Source of the DNA: Solanum dulcamara
Taxonomy: Eukaryota > Streptophyta > Magnoliopsida > Solanales > Solanaceae
Length of the DNA stretch: 64,000 bases
NCBI RefSeq assembly: GCF_947179165.1
Contig: NC_077244.1
Location: 16,874,949-16,938,948, forward strand
Direction: 5' to 3'
Shown: piece after piece, positions 23,112-34,130 of the stretch
How the letters are laid out: the number at the start of each line of letters is the position of its first letter
How positions within the stretch are numbered: the first letter of the stretch is position 1
Notes under the pieces: model-generated
The model's input: the letters and a program-made list of their open reading frames with translations, nothing else
What the model was told of the DNA's origin: nothing
The model's database searches: none
Position numbers and translations under genes: made by a program

Positions 23112-24875
23112 TTAGTTCACTATGATTCTGCCAGGAAGGAGAACTCCTGGTATATGCACTTGTTGGAAATAGTTCTCGCAGGTCACAAGTTTCACTACAG
23201 ATCGAGCACTTAAGCTATATCTTTCCTGAGCTTCTACAAATCCCCTGCTGAGAACATGTTGAATCCAATCTTCTATTTTCTTGCTGTCACTTAAACATGC
23301 AGCTGCCAGAATTTGTTCCAATACTTTTGAGTCAATCTCTAGCAAACATTCTGGACCGACAATTTTGTGGAAGCATATTCTGATCTCCTTCAACAGCTTC
23401 TCAGCTAGAGAGTCAAAATCCAATGGCCTGAAAATTGCGGTCTCATCAAATTGTGTAAACAATTGTTTCAACCATGCTGTGTTGTTTTCATTGGATAAGT
23501 CACAGCCAGAATATCCAGTAAAGTTGTCATAATTTTCAATCTCTTCAGCTGGAAGATTCAAATCTAAGCATGTGTTTGATGTCTTGTGGGCTCGTTTGAC
23601 CATCTCTGAGCTTCCAAATTGCTGATCTACACTTTCGATTGGACCAATAGTAAGCTTTCTATTATTCACAAAGATTTGGCTTGAAGATCTTTTTCTAGTT
23701 GTTATCAATGCAGCTGAGTTGGGACTTTTGACATCATCTGTAAGATCAAATGCTATTAGTATCTGGATTTGACATCCTTTAGCTGCTAATATATCTTCTT
23801 CAGAATAGTCAGCTGTTTCTTCGGTAGAAGGAAGAGTTCTTTCTTCAGCTAATGTTGTTGATGTTGTCACAAAGATTGCATTAGCTATGCTAACTTCTCT
23901 ACCATGAGAGTCCAAAAATCTACCAGTCTTAACAGCTTGGGACAAGCTTTTCTGAACCAGTATATCAGCTTTATCCACATTTTCAAGGAAAACAATACAT
24001 AAGGGGCTGTTCCTCAGTTTATCAGCAACATAGTCAACAACATGCTTCCCTCTGAATCTCACGTCATATTGATTCAATACCTGAAGATCAAACAACCCGA
24101 CTTCATCCTGTAGACTTAGGTCCACACAGATTAAGTTATTTGTGCTTCCATATAGAAACTCAGCCAATGCAATCGCAATTTTCTTCTTACCAATCTTATC
24201 AGGTCCAAGAAAGTTGAGCCATATGTCTCCTCGACTTGGACAATTGTTTCTTTCATTTTTACATCTGCACCGAGCTATTGTTTGGCTAATGGCATTTACA
24301 GCCTCTTCTTGCCAATTAACCTTTTCTATAAGAGCTGCATATAGCATCTTAAAATCTTTTGGATCCAATTGCTGCTGAAGAGATGACGATAAAGGAGACC
24401 GGTTAATGAAATGAGGCACCTCAGCACTTGCTGATACACTGCATGATATGTCGTGTGCTTGATTAATGCTACTGTAGCTTGTCAGATGCTCTTGTTCTTT
24501 GCTTGGAGAAGTAGAGGCCATGCACAAACCTAAATCTGTTGTCACTGAAGTTAGAGAGGTTGGAGAGTTGAAGCCATGCTCATCATCAACTTGTGAGGGC
24601 GTTTCACTAAACTTGGAGAGAAAATTGCTGCTTTCATTTGATGAAGAAATTGTGGAAGTCATTTTCTTCCTTCCAATTTCAATTTTTTCGTTATTGACAC
24701 TTTGTTTTCGGTCTTCAACAACTTGAAAGCCTACAACAGATGGGATTTCAGAACTCCTCTGAAAGTTGCTTGTCTTGGGTAATGGTTGATCGTAGTGTAA
24801 ACGCTGGCAGAGATTGTCCCATTTTCTCTGCAAACCAGCAACTTTCGCACTCAATACCATTTTATCATCTTTGGC
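23112..24875 (-). CDS. SMXL: SMXL exon 3 (D2 domain, degron position, EAR motif)
   Basis: Encodes residues 482-1068 and the TAA stop at 23112-23114. It opens AKDDKMVLSAKVAGLQRKW, matching the family right after the intron. A methionine upstream in the same frame (24890) is intronic, because the acceptor TGCAG^GCC at 24875 is the only one that keeps phase. It contains the degenerate P-loop GPDKIGKKKIA, then VRFRGKHVVDYVADKL where relatives have RGKT, then FLENVDKAD, and the EAR motif CLDLNLPAEE. The C-terminus LLPGRIIVN resembles the family ending. Confidence 0.95.
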   Translation of the reverse strand, partial: AKDDKMVLSAKVAGLQRKWDNLCQRLHYDQPLPKTSNFQRSSEIPSVVGFQVVEDRKQSVNNEKIEIGRKKMTSTISSSNESSNFLSKFSETPSQVDDEHGFNSPTSLTSVTTDLGLCMASTSPSKEQEHLTSYSSINQAHDISCSVSASAEVPHFINRSPLSSSLQQQLDPKDFKMLYAALIEKVNWQEEAVNAISQTIARCRCKNERNNCPSRGDIWLNFLGPDKIGKKKIAIALAEFLYGSTNNLICVDLSLQDEVGLFDLQVLNQYDVRFRGKHVVDYVADKLRNSPLCIVFLENVDKADILVQKSLSQAVKTGRFLDSHGREVSIANAIFVTTSTTLAEERTLPSTEETADYSEEDILAAKGCQIQILIAFDLTDDVKSPNSAALITTRKRSSSQIFVNNRKLTIGPIESVDQQFGSSEMVKRAHKTSNTCLDLNLPAEEIENYDNFTGYSGCDLSNENNTAWLKQLFTQFDETAIFRPLDFDSLAEKLLKEIRICFHKIVGPECLLEIDSKVLEQILAAACLSDSKKIEDWIQHVLSRGFVEAQERYSLSARSVVKLVTCENYFQQVHIPGVLLPGRIIVN

Positions 24876-27800
24876 CTGCACTGAAGCCATATAAAGAAGT
24901 TATTATATGATTAGAATAGATTCATTCTACTGATGTGAAGTAATTTTAATATTTTGTTGGCACACGGAAGAATTGTAATACTCTAGATTGTAAAGCTGTT
25001 GAGAACAAAACTACTGGATTTAAACAAAAGGAAATACTCCCACCCATCTATTTATGTCAAGGTATACTGGTATGGATTTAAAAAATTGCATAGCACTTGT
25101 GCTATGAAGCTAACTATAAGCAAGTACCAAACTAATCCTTTTAAACAAGTGGTGCATGTGTATTTTCATATTCACTCTTCTTAAAAATAATGAACTCATA
25201 CATCAAGTGAGTCGCAACTAAGGGTCGGAAAATCATATTCAACCCGTTCGAGTTTGGACGGGTTATTTAACCGTCCATTTATTTGTTCAAACTATTTCAG
25301 CTGATTAAAAATTGGGTTGATATATAGCCCAAATTTGACTTATGAGAAATCTTATCAAAATATTTTTAAAAAGACATTATTTTTATTTGATATGTTATAA
25401 ATAGTCATAATAGAGAAAAGATATACTATAAGTTTATAAGTAAAAAACAAATAAAGCAATTAAACTTGGTAAGAATTGGGCGGGTTGAGTTATGAGTCAT
25501 TTCCTCCCAATCCATTTCAACCCAAGCAACTTCTAGGTGGGTCATTCAACCTAATTTGACCAGCCCAAATTCAGCCAAACCCACCCACTTGACACCTCTA
25601 ATCGCAACAAATGTGGTATATTTTAAGGAAAGAACAAGGATGTTGAGATTGAGTAATTTCCAAAAAAGATAAGTGTGTCATCCTTTTTGGTAAACTACTA
25701 CTAAGGGAAGTGCTTATAAAATAGGACTAAATAGAGTAATTGCTAATAGTAGTACCAGAAAAATAGGCTGAATGCAAAATCTAGAGATTCGAGATACAAA
25801 GAAAAAAAGAGAGGTGAAGACTAGTAGAATTGTGAGAAACACAGACCTTCATAGCCTCCAGTCCTCCATTAGTGTTGAGTTGAGTCATTTGCAACCAAGA
25901 AGGCAAACTTGATTGGTAGTGATCTGCAACTGAAACACTGCTAATTAATCCACTCTTTGAGAGTGCACTTACCTCTTGTTTGCATTTCTCATTGCATAGG
26001 TGACAGCGGGATGCAGTGTGGTATGAACAACTTAACGGGCTTTTAATATCAGCAACTGGGGTAGAAAAGAATCCTCCCAATGGCACAAAAGATTCCATCA
26101 AGCTGTTAGGATATCAAATTAAACATGTCAATCACATGGTAATAGAAAGAGATATAATCAAGGCATGAAAACACTTAGTAGGCAACTTGTTCTGTTCATG
26201 TGGGTACATAAAGTAATACCAAAAATTGCCCATATGTTGAAGGCTTAAAGCTATATTAACCAATTGAATAAAGGAAAAATGATTAAATTTATCCTTGTTA
26301 TTCGAAATTAAGTAACTTGGCTCTGCATTAATTTTTTTTATCTAATATTACACTTTCCATCAAAGAAAAGTCTCATGTTTGGCTCAAGTCATTAATGGAG
26401 TTTTAACATGAGGGTAATTTTAATGGAGTTTTAACATGAGGGTAATTTTAATGGAGTCTTCTCATGTTTGGCTCAAGTCTCATGTCTGGCTCAAGTCATT
26501 AATGGAGTTTTAACATGAGGGTAATTTTAAATCATAATAAAAAAATAAAATGTATTTTTTGTTCACCCTGAAACTCTGTTAATAAACAAGGCCAAGTAAG
26601 AGACTGATTTGCTAATTAATATGTACATGTCAATTTTTTTATATTTTATAATAGAATATATATATATAAATATGTTAATTTTTAATTGATTTGTTTTTTG
26701 TAAGTTGCACGCACTTACTAATTAACATTATAACTTGAGATGAACTTTTTTTCCTTTCTTTTTTATTTTCTTTTGTTTTTTTATCTCTTCTTTGTTGAGA
26801 AATCGAGTCATCTAAGCTCAATCGCAAGAACTTTTAGTAGTACAATCACCACCACAACAACACCTACCTCCTTCGGCTGAAACAAGTACTATCACTATCG
26901 AAATTGCAAACTCCAGCACTGCCACATTTTGAAGATAAAAACGTATATCGTCATCACTTTCCCACCATCAATCAGAAAAACCTCCATCAATACCATGAAG
27001 AGAAAAGAGGGCCATAAATTTTCAAATTAATAAGAAAGATAATGAAAATTATCTGAAAATTCATTGCCCAAAAAAAGACCCTCTAGTCGCAGGAAAGAAA
27101 GACACTTCTTTTTTTCGGAATTAAATCAACTTTGAGATGAGTTTGGATTGGGCTGTCAAATGGGCAATTTGGACGGGTCAAGATGGGTTAAACAATAAAG
27201 CAAAACTGACGTAGATATGTTATATAAAGAAAATATTTATCATTTATAATAATAGCATTTTCTTTTTTATTAATATTTATAATACATTTATAATATAATT
27301 TTAATGCATATTATAGAGATAAAATATATAATAAAACATTTATGATACATCTATATTGTATGCATAATTCACTTTTAATGTATAATCTGATTTATTATAA
27401 TATTGTTATATATTACTATAAATGGTAATAAAGAAAAAATATCACTAAAATTAGTGATTATTTATTAAAAAGTACCCACCCAATTAATTTTTCAACAATA
27501 AATGGGTCATTGTCCAAAGTTGTCCAAAGTTATGATGGGCTAAGATGAACTAAACAATAGGTCATAACCCAACCCGCTAAGTTAATCCATCGTTTTTATA
27601 ATTTTAAAACTTACACTTCAACAACGACAACAACAACATACTTAGTGGATTTTCATTAAATGGGGTCTGGAGAGGATGAAGTATACGCAAACCTTATCAC
27701 TGCCTCAAGTAGATAGAAAGACTGTTTTCGAAAGACCTTTGACTCAAGTGCTTCAAACTGAAGTAAAAGATTCAGAAACAATAAAAACAACAAAGCAATG

Positions 27801-30800
27801 AAATAATGAAGACAAATTCTTTTTGTTGATTGCAATGTTTCAAATTTAAAAGTAGATATTTACACTTTTCATTTTTCACCCAATTTTTTTATATGCATTA
27901 ACACTACAACTTTCGAATTTGCATCTCGTAAGACTCAACTCCCTACCATAATTTCTTTTATATACAAAATTCAAATTCAAGACCCAATTGATTACCCATG
28001 ACTAGAAAAAATATGAAAAATACCTATATGAATATTGTTCCATAAGTGGAAAAATATATGTAAATAACAACATATTTATCATTATTACATTATCCATAGA
28101 ACGTCAATAATTTATGTCTCTCTTTAGATGATTATTATGTTATGAGTTGCATCAATGCAACTTTATACCTTACACATTCTTTAAATTTGTACCAATTTAT
28201 TGATTTTTTTCCTCTAAAAATGTAAGTAGTAATAATATTTCACCAATAATAACAATTATAGTAATCTATATTTATAGTAGTCTATGATAATGAAAAAAAC
28301 TTAAACAGTTGTTCATATACAAAAATCTTAATCTAAAGTTGAATTTTAGAAGCTAAAATTAAGCAGTTACATGGGTAAAGATTCCAATTCCTGGTGAATC
28401 TATTTGAATTATTGATTTGGTGAATCTATTTGAATTATTGATTAATGATGGGTCAACTTTGGTTAGCCCAAATGGACTCATCATCAAAATCACTCTAACT
28501 CAAATCTGTTAAAACTTGAGCCTACATATAGAACTGAATTAATTTATCACCCCTAATTAAAATAAAAAATACAGTAGTGAATAATAATAGAAGGATATTA
28601 AAATGAAATGTCACAAAATAGAAAAAACAGAAGAAGATCAACTGAGTTGCTGTGAAAGGAGGACAGCAACGGAAAGGGAATCAGGAAAAAGTTATTGAAA
28701 ACTAATAAACATAATGAAAAAAAATAAAAAGGATACGGAAAAAAAAGGAAAATAATAAGAAAAATATAGAAAAATATAGATATTTACACATGAAAGCTGT
28801 ATGTACCGGTACCAAAAAATTGATTATGCTATTCCAATGTTGTATTTATTTCGTTTTAAAAAAGTCTTGGGGTAATAGCACCCGCCATAGTACGAGTGTG
28901 TATCAACAAATTCAAGACTACTTCAGATGTGTTTCTATGCATTTGCTTTTTAAATTAATACACAGAAATCTTTTGACGTCTATGTTAGAAATTTTTTAGC
29001 TTCATCAAGAAAATCCTCAAATATTACTGAAACCAGACAAATTAAAATTTAATCTGAGGTCCTTAAACTATCAACTCTTTATCGTTTCACTAGAATATCA
29101 ATCTACCGATCAAGTGATTCCTCTCTATACAGGTCCATTTTTTGTTTCAATACTAAATTGTTTTGTCTTTTAAAGGATTCTTTAAAATCTAAAAGTTTTT
29201 AAAATGTCAAGAGTTATGTCTACTCTTACAAGTCCTTCACCAGTATCAGACAAGAAAAAGCAAACAAACTACACCAAAATAAAAGGAAAGAAGAATCAAA
29301 AAGGTAAGATATGCTGCATATCAAAAGTACATCATACACTGGTACAATAATTACTTAGAGTTCGTTTGGATTGGCTTATAAGCTGCTTATAAGTTGTTTT
29401 CAGTTTTTTTTTTAGTGTTTGACTGACCAACTTAAAATCCTTTTGTGCTTAAACCCCAATAAATAGTTGGATTTATTTGGATGAACTTATTTTAATCAGT
29501 TTATAAGTTGAAAACAACTTATAAGTCAAAAAAAAGCTAGCATGCACCTACTTTTTTTTTAAACTTATAAGTAGTTTTCAACTTATAATCTGCTTAAAAA
29601 TAAGTTAATCCAAATAGGCTATTAGTAAAAAACGGAAAGAAATAATTGAAGAAAACAGTGGTTCAGTTTACCTGGATCCAGGAAATGTTTCTTCCTTTGG
29701 AGGTCCAGAAGAAATGATTGTCAAAAGCTGCAAATCCCAATCTTTTTCTATGTAGGGAAATCTATTCAAAACTTTCAAATATATCTCATACCTCTCCACC
29801 CACCCAATCAACCAGAGTTTCCCATGATAAAGCTGTAGCAAACTTGTCAATTTGCTAACTATATACCTACAGGGATCAATAGAAGCATCTTCTGTTCCTA
29901 ACAGTTTTAAATCTCCATAATTGACAAGAAGACCAGGACCTAAACTATTATGCATCACCATAGTTCCAATCTCCTCAAACTTCAACTTCACTAATTCCTC
30001 AGCATATTCTCCTGTAACATACCTTATGATTTCAGTCTCTATACAAATCACATTCAATCCATATACGTCAACAGGCAGGACTCCTCCTCTGCTGCTCTGT
30101 ACCATTTCCAAGAAATTGTTCATAGCACCCTGTGCACAAGTACCAAGAATAAGTGGATTTTTTCCTCTGTTATTGACGAAAACCTCCCCAATTCTCCTGC
30201 AATCATCGTCTCCCCCAGAAAAGCCCAAGAATGGGAAGTTAAATGTTCGATCCGTTTGATTGGTTAAATTACACAAAAACAAGGGTGGTCCTCTGAATCT
30301 TGAATATCTGAAGAGTTGATTAACAGGCCTAAGAATAGCAAGCTTAATATCACAACTCCTGAAACCAGCCTCCCCAAATACTCTGCTCACAACAGGGTCA
30401 TCAAGGACAGATATTATGAGATTCCGCAACTCAACCTTCACTAGTGGAACAGAAGAAGAAGAGGCTGACTGATTCTGAAGCTGTTGTTGATAAAAATTGA
30501 AATTCTCCGGCTGCCGTCTCTGGTTCGCTTGCGACCTCTTTATGGCTGCCATCAGAGAATTCGAAACAGGTGGATCACCGACCCTGCTGCTGCTGGGTGA
30601 CGAAGGCAACCGATCCATTGAAACCCCTAAGCAGAGCTCTAGAGCTTTGAATTGGACACGAACAGAGTATGCATTGTTCCTTGTACGAGAGCAAGCCTCA
30701 CGTAAACATGAAGAAGGAATAGACAGTAACGAAGATATGTAATGAAGAGATGTAGTTTGAGCATGCCCACGACGACCTGCCATGGCCACAGCATCGTCAA

Positions 30801-30858
30801 GAGTCATGGAAGCTTCACGTGTCAAGCATTGTCTAGCAGTACTAACTGGCGTTGGCAT
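23112..30858 (-). CDS. SMXL: SMXL6/7/8-clade (D53-like) strigolactone-signalling repressor, three exons
   Basis: Family role: nuclear Clp-ATPase-like repressor of strigolactone responses. It recruits TOPLESS-type corepressors and is degraded after D14 and the MAX2/D3 F-box protein bind it. Seen: exon 1 30858-29672, exon 2 26102-25847, exon 3 24875-23112. Introns are GT-AG (AG^GTAAAC to AACAG^CT; AAG^GTCTGT to TGCAG^GCC) and the phases join to 1068 residues with no internal stop, a usual length for this clade. The start MPTPVSTARQCLT is the canonical family N-terminus. Domains: double Clp-N about residues 10-170, degenerate first ATPase-like region, a clade-typical stretch SSLMESFVPLGGFFSTP at the exon 1/2 join, CHLCNEKC, degenerate P-loop GPDKIGKKKIA near 705, and EAR motif LDLNLP at 918-923. 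Odd: RGKT is RGKH (756-759) and the N-terminal motif is somewhat diverged. It stands alone among repeats. Family call is sure; the exact paralogue (SMXL6, 7 or 8) is not. Confidence 0.95.
24876..25846 (-). other. SMXL intron 2
   Basis: 971-base GT-AG intron with no coding signal. It is AT-rich and holds one MITE-like insert (25219-25600) flanked by near-identical 8-bp repeats. Confidence 0.85.
25219..25600. mobile_element. hAT-like MITE in SMXL intron 2
   Basis: A 382-bp non-coding insert is flanked by gtcgcaac (25211-25218) and atcgcaac (25601-25608), 7 of 8 bases identical, fitting the 8-bp target duplication of hAT elements. Termini are weakly inverted (taagggtcgg against tagaggtgtc). Inside are mirrored stretches such as CAACCCGTTCGAG and CGGGTTGAGTTAT. 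No transposase is present, so it is non-autonomous. Confidence 0.6.
25847..26102 (-). CDS. SMXL: SMXL exon 2 (middle linker)
   Basis: The 256-base exon completes the split serine codon and adds 85 residues (397-481). It starts SLMESFVPLGGFF and contains the cysteine cluster RCHLCNEKCKQEV, a hallmark of the SMXL6/7/8 clade, then SSLPSWLQMTQ. The acceptor is CCTAACAG and the donor is AAG^GTCTGT. It ends on a complete codon, so exon 3 enters in phase 0. The open frame running past the donor to 25781 is intronic. Confidence 0.92.
26385..26530. repeat. Local tandem duplication in SMXL intron 1
   Basis: The motif aatggagttttaacatgag followed by ggtaatttta occurs three times, twice head to tail and once after a short spacer. 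The phrase catgtttggctcaagtc is also duplicated. This looks like replication slippage and not a transposon. Confidence 0.7.
27145..28556. mobile_element. Degraded hAT-like element remnant in SMXL intron 1
   Basis: The left part (GGGCTGTCAAATGGGCAATTTGG, GACGGGTCA) and the right part (GGTTAGCCCAAATGGACTC, ATCACCCCTAATT) resemble the ends of the MITE in intron 2. The interior is AT-rich and non-coding. Boundaries are approximate, and several smaller insertions may be included. Confidence 0.35.
29359..29620. mobile_element. MITE with inverted termini beside the exon 1 donor
   Basis: The left end gttcgtttggattggcttat and the right end, read in reverse as gcctatttggattaacttat, are imperfect inverted repeats. 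Inner copies of cttataagttg and its complement extend the hairpin. The roughly 260-bp insert lies about 50 bp inside intron 1 from the 5' splice site. No coding capacity. Confidence 0.6.
29672..30858 (-). CDS. SMXL: SMXL exon 1 (Clp-N domain and first ATPase-like region)
   Basis: Encodes residues 1-395 plus two bases of codon 396. The double Clp-N repeat is visible as DDAVAMAGRRGHAQTTSLH and later LRNLIISVLDDPVVSRVFGE. In most relatives the first motif reads close to ARRRSHAQTTSLH, so this copy is slightly diverged. The segment GKNPLILGTCAQGAMNNF corresponds to the degenerate first nucleotide-binding region. The donor is AG^GTAAAC, read on the minus strand at 29671-29670. The reading frame would continue only one codon (R) before a stop inside the intron, which supports splicing here. 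Confidence 0.94.
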
Positions 30859-31330
30859 CGGAAATAAGAAAGAAAAGTACTATGTTAGTTCTACTAAACG
30901 TGAACACAGAGTACGGAATTCCCTTGATCTTTAATCAAGAAAACATAAAATAAAAGCTACTACCAAAGAGCTGACAACAAAGTACGGAGTAATATATAAT
31001 AATACTCACTCACACACTACTATTATAAGAAAGAAAGACAGAGAAAATAGAGAAATAGAGTGGCAGAAGCTCTTAATAGAAACATCAAGTGTATCCATCA
31101 CATTGAGTTATTTATGAGGTATTTGGAAGGAAAAGAAAGAGAGGACCTAGGCGATGGTGGGGTAAGATGTTTCTTGATGGTGCTTGACACTGCTGGTGGC
31201 TGCTGTTGGTGGTGGGGGGTCTTGTGAGGGTTATACGAGTAGGGGACCATTCAGTGAAAAAGGCAGGTGTAGGTGGTAACTGAGTATAGATTCTTTTGTA
31301 TTTCAGATCTTTCTCAACTTACTTGTAATT
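30859..31330 (-). promoter_or_regulatory. Putative 5' UTR and core promoter of the SMXL gene
   Basis: Upstream of the start codon on the minus strand lies a pyrimidine-rich leader (runs of CTCTTT and TTTCTT, about 31020-31075), common in plant 5' UTRs. A TATA-like CATAAATAA lies at 31107-31116 and would place transcription start near 31080, giving a leader of about 220 bases. A four-codon upstream ORF (ATG TTT TCT TGA) lies at 30946-30935. No other element is clear. All of this is inference from position and composition. Confidence 0.35.
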
Positions 31331-33340
31331 CTTTGTTTACCAATACTCGGTGCATCATGACAGTGACACAGAGATGCTGAGTCCACTTATTAACTAATGG
31401 GCCAAATAGGACTCTAACGTCACTTTCTACTTGTAAAATGCCCTATTTCTAGTGCACTAATACATCCAAATCAATGTCAAGAGTAAAGAGCCGTATGTTC
31501 CTATTTACTTGACCTTCGTTATTCTCCTGTCTTTTTTATAATGTTCCACAGGTTTGAGGATAGGTGGTTGTTTCATATATAATTTTTTTTTTACTCAAGT
31601 TAATGTTTGACCTTGAGTCACGCCTAATATGTTTCTTTTCTTTAACGTCATATTAGATTGGGACTAATTCATATTCTTAATTTATCAAATGTTAAATCCT
31701 CATATTGATGATCCAACCTTATGCTGGGGCAACTCAACAAAATTGGTTGCTAAAGATGAATCTTAATAAGAGGTCTTTAGATTTATTTAATAGATATATT
31801 TCATATATTCTTATTTGATTTTTTTTTTTTTTGACATTGTTGTAAGGATCATCTTGTACAGATACTTGATTATTCCAATTGGTTATTTGCTCTCTTCAAC
31901 CCTTGGATGCATTTGGTAACTCTGCATTGAGGATTAGATAATCTTTTATAAGAAACATAAATTGACAGTTAAAGATAATGTTTTTATAAATTTCTAATAA
32001 TCACATTCTTGTGTCACTAAGTAGATATTAAACTTTATTTCATAACTGTGGAATGATAAGTGTTTTTGTGAAGTGTAAAAACGCTTTAATTCACTCTAAC
32101 TATGAAATAATCAATCTAAATTTTTTTACTATAAGGTACTTTTTGGCCACAAATATATTTGGGAAAAACTTGGAAAAATTTGGAAACTAATATTTGATCA
32201 TATAACTTTTCGTTATTTGACAAATATATTTGACAAACATCTCAAATTTCCAAATTCTAAAAATTATTTTTAGAATTTGAGTTAAATTTTAGTATTTGAG
32301 AATTTTTAATCCATCGCAAATCTCGTCAATTAGTACTATATTATCAGTGTAAGTAGTATATAAAATAAAATGTTTTGGGGCCTAAAGCAATTCTTGCCCC
32401 TTCAGGCAGCCTTTCTTTACATTGGCTGAAGGAATTAATAATTTTTTTTTATATGATCTTGAATAATTCTTACCAAATGAATCGATCTAAGTTTAAATTA
32501 GGTCTATTATATATGTTCTTTAATAACTTTAATTACATTTATCCACTGTAAAGTAAAGAACAAGATGTATCCCCATAACCTGCAAATTTTCTTTTGATTC
32601 TTAAGTTGTATTCTTGGTTTCTGTAACTACGATTTAAGTCGATAATTATTAGAAGTTACTCTGTGCTCGGCATTAGCATATTGTTGACTGAAGTCAAAAT
32701 ACCAATAGCTTCGAAGAGTTTTTTCTTCTTCCACTTGTTGCGAGATTATTATACTGAGGAGTTCTTTACTGCACTATAATTATTATTGTTCACTTCGTGC
32801 GTTCTTGGAGTTGGAGGTGTGGGTTAAATTTTACTATTATTTTTTCCTTTGCTAATTCTGTGAACTAATTATACCATAAAGGTCATAGGTGGAATGATTT
32901 GACAACAAAAAGAAGTGAACAAAGTCGTCAACCATAGACTCAACTTGTGGTCTTGCCATTTGCCCAAAAAGTATTTCATTAGGATTTCCTCACACTTTCT
33001 ATTAGCATGATGGGCACTTATGTGAAAGAATGTAAGAAACTTTTTAACTTTGTCGAGAGCACTATGTGATTTCTTGTTAGTTAATTATTTTTTTAAAAAA
33101 ATTAACCATTTGATTAAATTATTTATCCTAAACTACATTTTATTTGATGCTCTTAACCGAGGTACGTAGGCGCTTAGAATTACATTCTTAGTTCAATTGC
33201 AAGAGTGTCCAAAAAAAAATACATGTTCCCACTCGATCTGTCACATGAAAGCTAAGGTTATGAGTACTCTTTCACCAAACTCAGACTTGCACCAAATGGT
33301 GGTGCCTCAATGGGGCAAACCCTTATGAAATATGAGCTTC
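31331..33340. other. AT-rich intergenic DNA 5' of SMXL
   Basis: No coding signal. A MITE-like palindromic stretch lies at about 32120-32330 (TTTTTGGCCACAAATATATTTGG and several AAATATATTTG-like repeats). Several long T runs. Nothing else recognised. Confidence 0.4.
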
Positions 33341-33349
33341 TCTAACAGA

Positions 33350-34130
33350 AGATAGTCTTCAAATTCTTCAAGTCTGTAAGTTAGAGTCTCAAATCCACCA
33401 AGTTTGCGAGCTTAAATCTTCGAATTCTTCAAGTCCGTAAGTTAGAGTCTCAAATCAATCAAATTTGCAAGTTGAAGTCTTCGAATTTTCAAGTCTGCAA
33501 GTTAGAGTCTAAAATAAACCAAGTTTGCAAATTAAAATCTTCAAATTCTTCAAATCTACAAGATGGAGTCCTAAATCAATCAAATTTGCAAGTTAAAGTC
33601 TTCAAATTCTTCAAATCTGCAAGTTAGAGTCTCAAATCAACCTAGTTTGCATGTTGAATTCTTCAAATTTTTAAGTCTGCAAGTTGAGGTCTCAAATTAC
33701 AAAGTATGTAAGTTGAAGTCTTCAATTAAATCAACCAATTATGTATGTTGAACTCTTCAAAATTCTCCAAGCCTGCGAGTTGGAGTCTAAAATTGACCAA
33801 GTCCGTGTTGAAGTCTTCAAATCATTTAAGATGCAAGTTAAAGTCTTCACATTCTCCAAATATGCAAATTAAAGTCCTAAAAATTCTTCAATTCTGTGGG
33901 TTGAAGTATCAAATTAACCAAGTCCATAAGTTGAAGTCTTCAAATCCTCCACGTCTTCAAGTTGAAGTTTGAAATCCACCATGGTTGCAAAGTTGAGTTC
34001 TTCAAAGACACTAAGTATGTTAACTTCAGAAAATCTTCAAAGTTTGCAAGTTGAAGTCTTCAAATGGAAGTTTTATATCTATCATGTCTGCAAATCGTCG
34101 AGTCTGAAAGTTGAAGTCTTTAAGTCGTGA
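33350..34130. repeat. Tandem array, about 30/60-bp period
   Basis: Degenerate units built on AAGTCTGCAAGTTAGAGTC and AAGTTTGCAAGTTGAAGTC, with CTTCAAATTCTTC between, alternate for about 780 bp. The short open frame at 33745-33972 is produced by the repeat. Confidence 0.85.

Larger units (their letters stand above)
26103..29671 (-). other. SMXL intron 1 (3.57 kb)
   Basis: Long AT-rich intron with GT-AG borders and no supported coding segment. It is swollen by a 33-bp local duplication near 26390-26530, a hAT-like remnant at about 27145-28556, and a MITE at 29359-29620 close to the donor. The remaining sequence (26531-27140 and 28557-29350) shows only poly-A/T-rich DNA. Confidence 0.85.

Noticed and set aside
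23281..24726. Plus-strand open frames opposite SMXL exon 3
   Set aside because: Shadows of the coding strand; the minus-strand frame has clear family motifs.
24876..24890. ATG at 24890 as an independent start for the third SMXL exon
   Set aside because: The five codons before AKDDK are intronic. The acceptor TGCAG at 24876-24880 restores phase with exon 2 and matches the family sequence.
29921..30742. Plus-strand open frames opposite SMXL exon 1
   Set aside because: Antisense shadows of the Clp-N coding exon.
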